From NCBI GenBank assembly GCA_027335545.1, contig DAHWHV010000484.1, forward strand, positions 1 to 10,767: a stretch of DNA of 10,767 nt. Reading direction: 5' to 3'. The notes under the pieces are model-generated. The model worked only from the letters and a program-made list of their open reading frames with translations. It was not told the DNA's origin and did not search any database. Every line of letters begins with the position of its first letter. The first letter of the stretch is position 1. This document shows positions 1-6,140 of this stretch, in pieces. Position numbers and translations under genes: made by a program. Source of the DNA: Clostridia bacterium. Lineage in GTDB: Bacteria; Bacillota_E; RBS10-35; JAJYVN01.

Positions 1-216
1 CGCCTCACCGGCGAAGTGCTGCGCTACTCCGTGGGGGTCGGCGGGCGGCCGGGCGCCTGGACGCCAGCCCGCCTGGGCGACTCCCTCCGCGGCGATGGCG
101 TCCGCCGGCGCCTGCTCGTGCTCCGCCTACGCCGCGCCCGCTGGCGCCGCCGCTTCGGTGCGCTGCGCCGCGCGGTCCCTCGCCCGCGCCGCACCTCTTC
201 CGGGTCCGGCACTTAG
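1..216 (+). CDS. C-terminal end of an unrecognised protein (5' partial)
   Basis: An open frame enters from the left edge and stops at TAG 214-216, giving about 71 residues. Third codon positions are almost entirely G or C over the first 60 codons, as in the clear genes of this window, which supports real coding on this strand. The visible tail has a Gly/Arg-rich start (around RYSVGVGGRPGAW), then an arginine-rich stretch with alternating Leu/Val (around RRRLLVLRLRRARWRRR) and a Ser/Gly end. I see no catalytic motif or recognisable family. The GTG at 16 opens the same frame but is probably internal. The basic tail could be nucleic-acid or membrane associated, but that is only a guess. The real start lies outside the window. 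Confidence 0.45.
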   Translation, partial: RLTGEVLRYSVGVGGRPGAWTPARLGDSLRGDGVRRRLLVLRLRRARWRRRFGALRRAVPRPRRTSSGSGT

Positions 217-522
217 GGGAGGCTGCAAACGAGGACTCTTGTAGCATCCCCCTCCGCATCTGGTGGTTATGGGGTACGAGCCTACCTATCCCTTGTGGTC
301 TCTGGGCTCCCTCCGGCTTTTCGCCGCGCCCTCTTCCGGGGGGCTGAGGGTCGGCTTGCGCGGCGCCCGCCTCCGGATGCCGTGGCACGCGCCCGGTGAC
401 CATCGCCACGGTCCACCCCCGGCGGTGGCCACTGGCCCCGCGCCCCAACGATCCCTGGGCCCAGACCGCCGCGGGCGGCGCTCTCGGCGGCACCGACCCG
501 CGCGCGACCCGGAGGGCCTCAC
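217..522. other. Gene-free stretch with a lower-GC island
   Basis: No convincing gene is visible on either strand. Bases about 217-300 are clearly less GC-rich than the rest of the window. They contain runs of mixed composition (for example around CTTGTAGCATCC and GGTTATGGGGTACGAG) unlike coding sequence here. From about 400 to 520 the composition returns to very high GC with short GC-only inverted repeats. I found no tRNA, known riboswitch core or well-spaced promoter. It may hold the 3' end signals of the left-hand gene and of the candidate minus-strand gene that ends at 523. Confidence 0.4.
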
Positions 523-921
523 TCAACCGCGGCCCACCGGCGGGCCGCCGCCGGTGGGCGCCGCCCCGCCGGTCGACGCATGGGAGGGCGCCGCCCGATG
601 GGCACCCGCGGCCCCCAGCAACTGTGCCAGGTCGCGGGTGATGGCCTGGAGCGTCTGATTGATGCTGCGCAGGGTCGTCACCGCCTCCCTCGGGCAGGCG
701 GGTGGTTGGCCCGCCTGCCCCACTCCCTTCGCCGCGGGGCGGCCCTTTGCGGGCGCTGGGCCGCGCCTGCGTTTGCGAGCCGGCCCCCGCTTGCGGTACG
801 GTCGGGCGTGCCGCGGCCCTGGGAGCGCGAGGCCCCAGGCACCCCGCCGCGGGGCGCGGCGACCGGGCCAGGCGGCCCCCGGCAGGAGAAGCGGGGCTCC
901 GGAACAGGGAAAGCGCCCCAC
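523..921 (-). CDS. Candidate small basic protein with a C-terminal amphipathic helix (start uncertain)
   Basis: The minus-strand frame ending at TGA 523-525 has strong G/C third positions over its last 95 codons or so. It reads like protein: a basic Arg/Lys/Pro/Ala segment (around RPYRKRGPARKRRRGP), then an amphipathic helix with regular heptad-like hydrophobics (TTLRSINQTLQAITRDLAQL), then a Gly/Ala/Pro tail. The shadow frames here lack such structure. No good start is visible. GTG at 921 gives 132 residues but lacks a ribosome binding site. Internal GTG codons before the helix (about 723 and 684) would give only 53-66 residues. A perfect 11-bp inverted repeat (692-720) lies inside the frame. 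The family is not recognised, and it could be a decayed gene. Function is unknown; the basic arm plus helix would fit a small nucleic-acid-binding or oligomerising protein. Confidence 0.33.
   Translation of the reverse strand: MGRFPCSGAPLLLPGAAWPGRRAPRRGAWGLALPGPRHARPYRKRGPARKRRRGPAPAKGRPAAKGVGQAGQPPACPREAVTTLRSINQTLQAITRDLAQLLGAAGAHRAAPSHASTGGAAPTGGGPPVGRG
692..720. repeat. Perfect 11-bp inverted repeat (hairpin)
   Basis: GGGCAGGCGGG at 692-702 pairs exactly with CCCGCCTGCCC at 710-720 around a 7-nt loop, TGGTTGG. There is no T-tract on either side, so a classical terminator is not shown. It lies upstream of the helix-coding part of the candidate minus-strand gene. It may mark a boundary in that region or attenuate transcription. 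Confidence 0.55.
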
Positions 922-1297
922 CGAGGGGAAGCCGGCCGAGTGGCTGCCGCCCTCGCGCGGCGTGGCCCCGGGACGGGCCGCCCTCCGGGGACGGGCACGG
1001 TCAGGTGGTGGGCCGGGAGCCAGGCGGCCGCCGGCTCGGGATGGGGGAGTTGTGGCCTTGGCCAGCAGACGGAGAGGTGCCGCGACCGAGCCTGCTTTGG
1101 AGCCTGCGGCGGGGGAGCCTGCTTTGGAGCCTGCAGGGCGGGCTGCGCGGCCCGGCCGCGCCTCGCCCCCTCCGGAGGCCCGGCCAACCGGGCGGCGCCC
1201 CGGTCGGCGACAGCCCCCCGCCGAGACCGGTCCGGGGGAGGGGGCCGCCCCGGGTGGCGCGGGGGGGACGGAGCCGAGCGAGGCCACCCTGACAGGC
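922..1297. other. Leader or N-terminal extension region of E1 alpha
   Basis: This stretch lies between the candidate minus-strand gene and the first ATG of E1 alpha. The E1 alpha frame stays open throughout. From about 1058 it encodes a low-complexity Ala/Pro/Gly/Arg chain ending in EPSEATLTG, which runs straight into the conserved MYYHMALARALD helix. GGGGGAG at 1043-1049 stands 8 nt before an in-frame TTG at 1058, so an extension of about 80 residues is possible. Third-position G/C is roughly three quarters here, lower than in the clear genes, so coding is undecided. The region also holds a 20-bp direct repeat at 1088-1134. Confidence 0.4.
1088..1134. repeat. 20-bp direct repeat with internal sub-repeats
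   Basis: GAGCCTGCTTTGGAGCCTGC occurs at 1088-1107 and again at 1115-1134, with a period of 27 bp. Each copy contains GAGCCTGC twice, so the octamer occurs four times, at 1088, 1100, 1115 and 1127 (steps of 12, 15 and 12). In the E1 alpha frame the 27-bp period is nine codons and would encode EPALEPA twice. It is either a protein repeat in a flexible N-terminal arm or a clustered binding site in the leader. Confidence 0.7.
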
Positions 1298-2257
1298 ATG
1301 TACTACCACATGGCCCTGGCCCGGGCCCTGGACGCCCGGGTCTGGAACCTGTCGCGCCAGGGGGCCATCCCCTTCGCCGTCTCCGGGCGGGGGCAGGAAG
1401 CCGCCCAGGTCGGCCTGGGGGCCGCGCTCCGCCCCGGGCGGGACTACGCCTACCCCTACTGCCGTGACGTGGCGTTGGTCCTACAACTCGGGATGACGGC
1501 CGAGGAGATCATGCTCGCCGCTTTCGGCCGGCGCGCCGACCCCTCCAGCAGCGGCCGCCAGATGCCCCATCACTTCAGCCACCGCCGTTGGCGGATCGTC
1601 TCCGGCAGCAGTCCCGTGGGCACGCAGATCCCCCAGGCTGCGGGCACCGCCCTCGCTTGCCGCCTGCAGGGCGAGGACGCGGTGGTCCTCGTCACGTTCG
1701 GCGAGGGGGCCAGCAGCGAGGGGGACTTCCACGAGGGCTTGAACTTCGCGGCGATCCACGCCCTGCCCGTGGTCTTCGTCTGCGAGAACAACGGCTACGC
1801 CATCTCGGTGCCCGAGCGGCTCCAGATCGCGCCGCCGGGCCTGGTCGCCCGCGCGGCCGGCTACGGGATGCCGGGGGTGGCGGTGGACGGGACCGACCCG
1901 GAGGCCACCTACCGTGCGACCTCCGCGGCGGTCGCGCGCGCCAGGGCCGGGGAGGGGCCGAGCCTGCTGGAGGTGCGGGTGCTCCGCCTCGACCCCCACA
2001 CCTCCAGCGACGACGACAACACCTACCGCTCCGCCGCGGAGAAGGCGGAGATGCAGGCGGCCGACCCCCTGCCCCGCTTCCGGCGGAGCCTGCTGGAGCG
2101 GGGCGTGTTGCAGCCCGCGGCAGCGGACGCCCTGGACGCCCGGGTGGCCGCCACCGTGGACGCCGCGACGGAGGCGGCCGAGCGCAGCCCCCTGCCCACG
2201 TCGACCGACCTGCCCCAGCACGTGTACGCCCAGGAGGTGCCCATGTGGCGGAGCTGA
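1298..2257 (+). CDS. bkdAA: Branched-chain 2-oxo acid dehydrogenase E1 component, alpha subunit
   Basis: This is the thiamine-diphosphate E1 alpha chain, which with E1 beta decarboxylates 2-oxo acids and acylates the lipoyl group of E2 in the cytoplasm. From ATG 1298 it has 319 residues. The diphosphate/Mg motif is GEG at 135-137 with NN at 164-165 (GEGASSEGDFHEG to CENN). GEG replaces the more common GDG, as in Bacillus-type enzymes. Other hallmarks are YPYCRD, GRQMPHHF, SGSSPVGTQIPQAAG, the NGYAISVP loop and the HTSSDDDNTYR loop. GRQMPHHF and HTSSDDD favour the branched-chain type over plain pyruvate dehydrogenase. Family members usually have about 15-20 more N-terminal residues, and the frame is open upstream with TLTG before MYYHM. 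The true start may therefore be a TTG at 1058 or GTG at 1052. Its end overlaps E1 beta by 13 nt. The family is near certain; the substrate is inferred. Confidence 0.93.
   Translation: MYYHMALARALDARVWNLSRQGAIPFAVSGRGQEAAQVGLGAALRPGRDYAYPYCRDVALVLQLGMTAEEIMLAAFGRRADPSSSGRQMPHHFSHRRWRIVSGSSPVGTQIPQAAGTALACRLQGEDAVVLVTFGEGASSEGDFHEGLNFAAIHALPVVFVCENNGYAISVPERLQIAPPGLVARAAGYGMPGVAVDGTDPEATYRATSAAVARARAGEGPSLLEVRVLRLDPHTSSDDDNTYRSAAEKAEMQAADPLPRFRRSLLERGVLQPAAADALDARVAATVDAATEAAERSPLPTSTDLPQHVYAQEVPMWRS
2232..2240 (+). promoter_or_regulatory. Ribosome binding site of E1 beta inside the E1 alpha end
   Basis: AGGAGGTG at 2232-2239 lies about 5-8 nt before GTG 2245 and within the last codons of E1 alpha. 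It fixes the GTG as the E1 beta start and makes translational coupling of the two subunits likely. Confidence 0.75.
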
Positions 2258-3249
2258 CCGCGGAGGCACACGCCCAGTGGACGATCCTGGAGGCCGTCCG
2301 CACGGCGCTCCTACACGCCATGGAGGAGGACGACCGCGTCCTGGTGCTGGGCGAGGACGTGGGCGTGCGGGGGGGCGTGTTCCAGACGACGGCTGGCCTC
2401 CACCGGCGCTTCGGCCCGGAGCGGGTGATCGACACGCCGATCGCGGAATCGGCGATCGTGGGCGTGGCCATCGGCGCCGCCCTGGCGGGGCTCCGGCCCG
2501 TCGCCGAGATCCAGTTCGCCGATTTCATCCACCCGGCGTTCAACCAACTCGTGAACGAGGCCGCGAAGCTGCGCTACCGCTCGGCCGGAGCCTGGTCCTG
2601 CCCCCTGGTCGTGCGCGCCCCATACGGGGGCGTGCACGGGGGCGGCCTCTACCACGGCCAGTCCATCGAAGCCCTCTTCTCCCACATCCCCGGGCTGCGC
2701 GTCTACGCCCCGTCCACCCCGGCCGACGCTTACGGCCTGCTGCGTCTGGCGATCCGCGGCGAGGACCCGGTCCTGTTCCTGGAACCCAAGCGCATCTATG
2801 CGTCGGTGCGCGGGCCCGTCTCTATGGACCTGGGCGGGGTGGGGTTGAACGCGGCCGTCCGGCGGCACGGCGAGGACGTGAGCGTGATCGCCTACGGGAT
2901 GATGCTCCATCGGGCGCTGGCCGCCGCCGACCTGCTCGCCGCCGAGGACATCTCCGTCGAGGTGCTGGACCTGCGCTCCCTGCGGCCGCTGGATGAGGCG
3001 GCGGTGCTGGAGACGGTGCGCAAGACGGGCCGGCTCTGCGTGGTGCACGAGGACAACGCGATGTGCGGCTACGGGGCGGAGTTGGCGGCCCTGGTCGCGG
3101 AGAAGGCCCTCTTCGCCCTGGACGCGCCCGTGCGGCGCGTCGCCGGGCCGGAGATCCCCGGGTTGCCCTACTGCCCGGCCCTCGAGGACGAGGTGGTGCC
3201 CACGGTGGAACGCATCGCCGCGGCACTGCGCGCCCTCGCGGAGTATTAG
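2245..3249 (+). CDS. bkdAB: Branched-chain 2-oxo acid dehydrogenase E1 component, beta subunit
   Basis: This is the beta chain of the E1 heterotetramer, 334 residues, the usual family length. It begins at GTG 2245 (MAELTAEAHAQWTILEAV), 13 nt before the E1 alpha stop and behind a strong AGGAGGTG. The N-terminal transketolase-like pyrimidine-binding domain carries the motifs VLVLGEDVG, RVIDTPIAESAIVGVAIGAALAG, AEIQFADF, APYGGVHGGG and LYHGQS (about residues 32-140). The C-terminal transketolase domain carries VSVIAYGMML, VEVLDLRSLRPLD and CVVHEDN (about 210-280). The ending RRVAGPEIPGLPYCPALED is typical of the family. It forms an operon with E1 alpha, and a 13-bp hairpin begins at the stop codon. 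No frame damage is seen. The branched-chain rather than pyruvate or acetoin assignment rests on similarity to Bacillus-type enzymes and is less certain than the family. Confidence 0.95.
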   Translation: MAELTAEAHAQWTILEAVRTALLHAMEEDDRVLVLGEDVGVRGGVFQTTAGLHRRFGPERVIDTPIAESAIVGVAIGAALAGLRPVAEIQFADFIHPAFNQLVNEAAKLRYRSAGAWSCPLVVRAPYGGVHGGGLYHGQSIEALFSHIPGLRVYAPSTPADAYGLLRLAIRGEDPVLFLEPKRIYASVRGPVSMDLGGVGLNAAVRRHGEDVSVIAYGMMLHRALAAADLLAAEDISVEVLDLRSLRPLDEAAVLETVRKTGRLCVVHEDNAMCGYGAELAALVAEKALFALDAPVRRVAGPEIPGLPYCPALEDEVVPTVERIAAALRALAEY

Positions 3250-3279
3250 GGGCGGGCACGAGGGCGTCGTGCCCGCCCC
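3249..3279 (+). terminator. 13-bp hairpin after E1 beta
   Basis: GGGGCGGGCACGA at 3249-3261 pairs perfectly with TCGTGCCCGCCCC at 3267-3279 around a 5-nt loop. It starts on the last base of the E1 beta stop codon. No T-tract follows, which is common for terminator-like hairpins in very GC-rich genomes. It probably ends or attenuates the E1 transcript before the MFS gene. Confidence 0.65.
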
Positions 3280-3291
3280 CCGGTCCCTGTG

Positions 3292-3297
3292 TATAGT
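3292..3297 (+). promoter_or_regulatory. Leaderless-type -10 box of the MFS gene
   Basis: TATAGT (5 of 6 to TATAAT) ends 7 nt before ATG 3305, so transcription would begin at or next to the start codon. No ribosome binding site precedes this ATG, which fits a leaderless message. No clear -35 is visible; its place is taken by the preceding hairpin. This spacing is the known pattern of leaderless promoters in several high-GC phyla. Confidence 0.5.
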
Positions 3298-3304
3298 GGA
3301 CCCC

Positions 3305-4474
3305 ATGGCCACGCGCCGCCTTGGCTTCTTCGCCCTCGGCCTGGACGCCGTCGTCATGCTCCTGACGGCCGGCAGCCTGCCGTCCCTCACCGCCGCCTGA
3401 CACGTGCCGCAGGACGTCGCGGGCTTCGTCTTCACGGCCAACGGCCTCGGCTTTGTGGCGGCCGTCCTCGCCGCGGGGCTGCTGGCCGACCGCCACGGCA
3501 AGCGCGCCGTGGGCGCGGCCAGCGCGGCGGCGCTCGGGCTCGGGGTGATCCTCTTCTCCCAGAGCGGAACACTGGCCGCTGGCCTGCTCGCCGCCGCCGT
3601 CGTCGGGGCGGGGGCGGGGTCGGTGGAGTCGTTGGTCACGGCCCTGCTGCCCGACCTCTACCCCGGGCGCGAGGGCTACGCCAACAACTTCGCCCAGGTC
3701 TTCTTCAGTATCGGGGCCACGGCGGGGCCCCTGCTGTTGTTGCCCGGGGGCCTGTCCTGGCGGCCGCGGCTGCTGCTGTGCGGCTTGGCCTGGCTCGTGG
3801 TGGCCGCCGGCCTGTGGCGCGAGCGCGGACAGGACCGGCCGACGGCTTACGGGCCGGTGGCGGGGGCGGGGTGGGCCGCCCCCCTCGACGTGCTGCGCAC
3901 CCCCGGGGTCTGGTCGACGGTCGCCGCCATGGCCCTGTACACGGGCGTCGAGGTGGCGGCGTGGGGGTGGCTCTTCGCCGTGGTGACCAGACCGGGTGGC
4001 TTCGGCCCGGCCTGGGCGGTGGCGGAGCTGTCGGGCTTCTGGCTCGCGATGGGTGTGGGCCGCTGGCTCTCCAGCCACCTGGCCGAACGGGCGGACCTCT
4101 CCCGGCTGATCGGCGTGCAGGCGGCCGCGGGCATCCCGACCCTGCTCCTGGCACTCCTGCTGCGCCGCCGGGTTGGCGCGCTGCTGGCCGTTCTGGCCTG
4201 CGGCCTGGCCCTGTCCGGCCTCTGGCCGTCGATCGTCGCCCTCGGTCAACGCCGCCACGGGCGATCCGCCGCGCTGGCCTCCCTACTCGTCGGCGCGGGG
4301 GCCGCGGGATCGCTGCTGGTGCCGGTCGCCTTTGGCTTGGTCCGAACCCGCATAGGCCTGCCGGTGGCCGCCGCCGGCCTGGCCCTGCTGCTGGCCCCCG
4401 TCGCGCCCCTCTGCCGGGCCAGGGAGGCGAACCTCGGCGTCAGCGGCATCCCCGAGCCGCGGCGAGCACGCTGA
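3305..4474 (+). pseudogene. MFS transporter interrupted by an in-frame TGA
   Basis: Read through the stop, this is a 389-codon membrane transporter of the major facilitator superfamily, a normal length for 12 helices. Helix 1 (residues 8-30, FFALGLDAVVMLLTAGSLPS) is followed by TGA at codon 32 (3398-3400), then HVPQDVAGFVFTANGLGF. Helix 2 and the family motif GLLADRHGKRAV follow in the same frame. The stop stands where relatives usually have Trp or a similar residue (AAxHVPQ), so TGG to TGA is the simplest change. Later helices run to a Leu/Ala/Gly-rich end. The YTGVEVAAWGW segment recalls sugar-type MFS carriers, but the substrate is unknown. A GTG at 3404 could give a 356-residue product without helix 1, but it has no ribosome binding site. 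Rather than joining the E1 operon, it has its own -10 box. It could be a real pseudogene, a sequencing error or a read-through gene. Confidence 0.75.
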
Positions 4475-4706
4475 CGCGGCGGCAGGGCTGCGCCGCAAAG
4501 GACGAGGGGCCGCCCACGGGGAATGGCCCCGGGGGGCGCACCTCGGTCCTCCGCCCCTGGGGCGCCAAGACGCGGCGCCGTCACGGGCGGACACCCGCCG
4601 AGGGACGGGTGCGATGGGGGTGCGGGCTCCGACCACCGCTCGGCGCACCTTCGAGCATGGACAGGGTGGGCCGGGAAGGCTCCCTTCCCAGTCCGCTGCC
4701 ACTCCC
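4475..4706. other. Gene-free spacer with several hairpins upstream of E2
   Basis: No coding signal is convincing here, although the E2 frame stays open by chance from 4523. Hairpin-forming stretches are visible. GCGGC at 4476-4480 can pair with GCCGC at 4492-4496 just after the MFS stop, a weak terminator candidate. GGGGCC at 4506-4511 pairs with GGCCCC at 4525-4530. GGGAAGG at 4673-4679 pairs with CCTTCCC at 4683-4689 around a 3-nt loop. No T-box, known riboswitch core or clear promoter was recognised, although an E2 promoter is expected here. Confidence 0.4.
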
Positions 4707-4764
4707 GTCGCGCGTCCCGTCGCGAGTTGAGTCGAGTTGAGTCGCGGGTTGAGTCGCGAGTTGA
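4707..4764. repeat. 12-bp tandem repeat immediately upstream of E2
   Basis: Five head-to-tail units are seen: GTCGCGCGTCCC (degenerate, 4707-4718), GTCGCGAGTTGA (4719-4730), GTCGAGTTGA (4731-4740, two bases shorter), GTCGCGGGTTGA (4741-4752) and GTCGCGAGTTGA (4753-4764). The last unit ends 16 nt before the E2 start codon and abuts its ribosome binding site. In the E2 frame the units would encode a short SRVE repeat, but E2 relatives have no such arm. A regulatory array or a slippage-prone leader is more likely. Confidence 0.8.
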
Positions 4765-4780
4765 GAAGAGGGGTGGCGCC

Positions 4781-6082
4781 TTGACGACGCCCGTGTTGAT
4801 GCCGCAACTCGGGGAGGCCGTGGCGGAGGGGACCGTGGAGCGGTGGCTGAAGAAGCCCGGCGAGCGGGTCCGCCGCTTCGAGCCGCTCCTGGAGGTCATG
4901 ACGGAGAAGGTGAACACGGAGATCCCCTCACCGGTGAGCGGTCTGTTGACCGAGATCGTCGCCGCTGAGGGCGAAACCGTGCCTGTAGGGGCGACCATCG
5001 CCCAGGTCGAGGAAGAGGCCGTTGGGGTCCCGGACCCCGGGGTGACAGCCGCGACCGAACCGGCACGGCAGGTGGTCGCCGCCCCACCGCCGCCCCCGGC
5101 GGCGGCCCCGGTCGAACCCCCGGGGCTCTTCCCCTCCTCGCCGGTGACTCCGCCCCTTCGCGAAGGGCCCGTAGCGCCGGGCGCCCCGAGCGGCTTCTCC
5201 CCGGCCGTGCGCCGGCTCGCGGCGGAGTATGGCCTGGACCCACGCCTGGTGCCGGGCACCGGCGCGGGGGGGCGCGTCACGCGCGAGGATGTCGTCGCCT
5301 ATGCCAATCGCCTGCGCGGGGCGGGACAGTCCGCAACCGGCGGCGCGGCGACGGGCCGGCCCGCGGCCCCCGCGCCCGCGCCGGAACCGGATGTCCCGGT
5401 GCCGCCCACGGCCATCCGGCGAGCCATCGCCGCGCGCATGGTGGAGAGCACGCGCAACATCCCCCACGCCTGGATGATGGTGGAGGCGGATGTGACGGGT
5501 CTGGTACGCCTGCGGCAGGCCGCCCGGGCGGAGTTCGCCCGGCGGGAGGGCTTCGACCTCACCTACTTCCCCTTCTTCGTCAAGGCCGTCGTCGAGGGTC
5601 TGCGGGAGCAGCCGACGGTGAACGCCTCCTGGACAGAGGCCGGCATCCTCTACCACCGCCGCATCAACCTCGGCATCGCGGTGGCCGCGGAGGACGGGCT
5701 GGTGGTACCGGTGCTGCACGCGGTCGACGGCATGAGCGTCGCGGGCATCGCTCGGGCGGTGCGCGAGATCTCCACGCGCGCCCGGGCCGGGGACCTCGGC
5801 CCCGCGGATATGCAGGGCGGTACCTTCACGGTGAACAACACCGGGGCGCTGGGATCGATCGTCTCGATGCCGATCATCAATCCGCCGCAGTCGGGGATCA
5901 TCACCCTGGAGACGATCCAACCGCGCCCGGCGGTGGTGGGCGAGGGCATCGCCATCCGACAGATCGTCAACCTGTCCTTCTCTTTCGACCATCGGGTGGC
6001 GGACGGGCTGGGCGCGGGGCGGTTCATGCAGACGGTCCGACGTGTGATGGAGGCCTATGCCCCGGGGGCCCCCGTGTATTGA
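4781..6082 (+). CDS. bkdB: Dihydrolipoyl acyltransferase E2 of a 2-oxo acid dehydrogenase complex
   Basis: This core subunit takes the acyl group from E1 on a swinging lipoyl arm and transfers it to coenzyme A. It has 433 residues. The lipoyl domain is at 3-78 ([20 protein letters not shown]) with predicted lipoyl-lysine K43 in [12 protein letters not shown] Pro/Ala linker follows (about 80-136). The E1/E3-binding domain is at about 137-178 ([30 protein letters not shown]), then a second Ala/Pro linker. The catalytic domain runs from about 205 to the end with SFDHRVADG, giving catalytic H404 and D408. TTG 4781 is chosen because AGGGGTGG (4769-4776) stands 4-7 nt before it and it starts right at the lipoyl fold; ATG 4799 would cut the first strand. 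There is only one lipoyl domain, as in Bacillus-type complexes. Unusually, it is separated from E1 by an MFS gene. The exact acyl substrate is inferred. Confidence 0.95.
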   Translation: MTTPVLMPQLGEAVAEGTVERWLKKPGERVRRFEPLLEVMTEKVNTEIPSPVSGLLTEIVAAEGETVPVGATIAQVEEEAVGVPDPGVTAATEPARQVVAAPPPPPAAAPVEPPGLFPSSPVTPPLREGPVAPGAPSGFSPAVRRLAAEYGLDPRLVPGTGAGGRVTREDVVAYANRLRGAGQSATGGAATGRPAAPAPAPEPDVPVPPTAIRRAIAARMVESTRNIPHAWMMVEADVTGLVRLRQAARAEFARREGFDLTYFPFFVKAVVEGLREQPTVNASWTEAGILYHRRINLGIAVAAEDGLVVPVLHAVDGMSVAGIARAVREISTRARAGDLGPADMQGGTFTVNNTGALGSIVSMPIINPPQSGIITLETIQPRPAVVGEGIAIRQIVNLSFSFDHRVADGLGAGRFMQTVRRVMEAYAPGAPVY

Positions 6083-6140
6083 GCGCCGAAGGCGCGGCCC
6101 GCGGGCCCCGTGGCGAGGCGGGTGGCGGGAGGGTCGGGGG

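Noticed and set aside
659..1297. Start of E1 alpha at ATG 659 (532 residues)
   Set aside because: The upstream part is Arg/Gly/Pro-rich, opposes the candidate minus-strand gene, and is far longer than any E1 alpha N-terminus; at most the part from about 1052 could be translated.
3398..3400. TGA read as selenocysteine or Trp by a changed code
   Set aside because: TGG is used for Trp and TGA as stop in the neighbouring genes, and no clear selenocysteine hairpin or redox motif is seen next to it.
4523..4780. Start of E2 upstream of 4781, including the SRVE repeat
   Set aside because: The lipoyl domain begins at once after TTG 4781, which has a good ribosome binding site; the upstream chain has no family counterpart.
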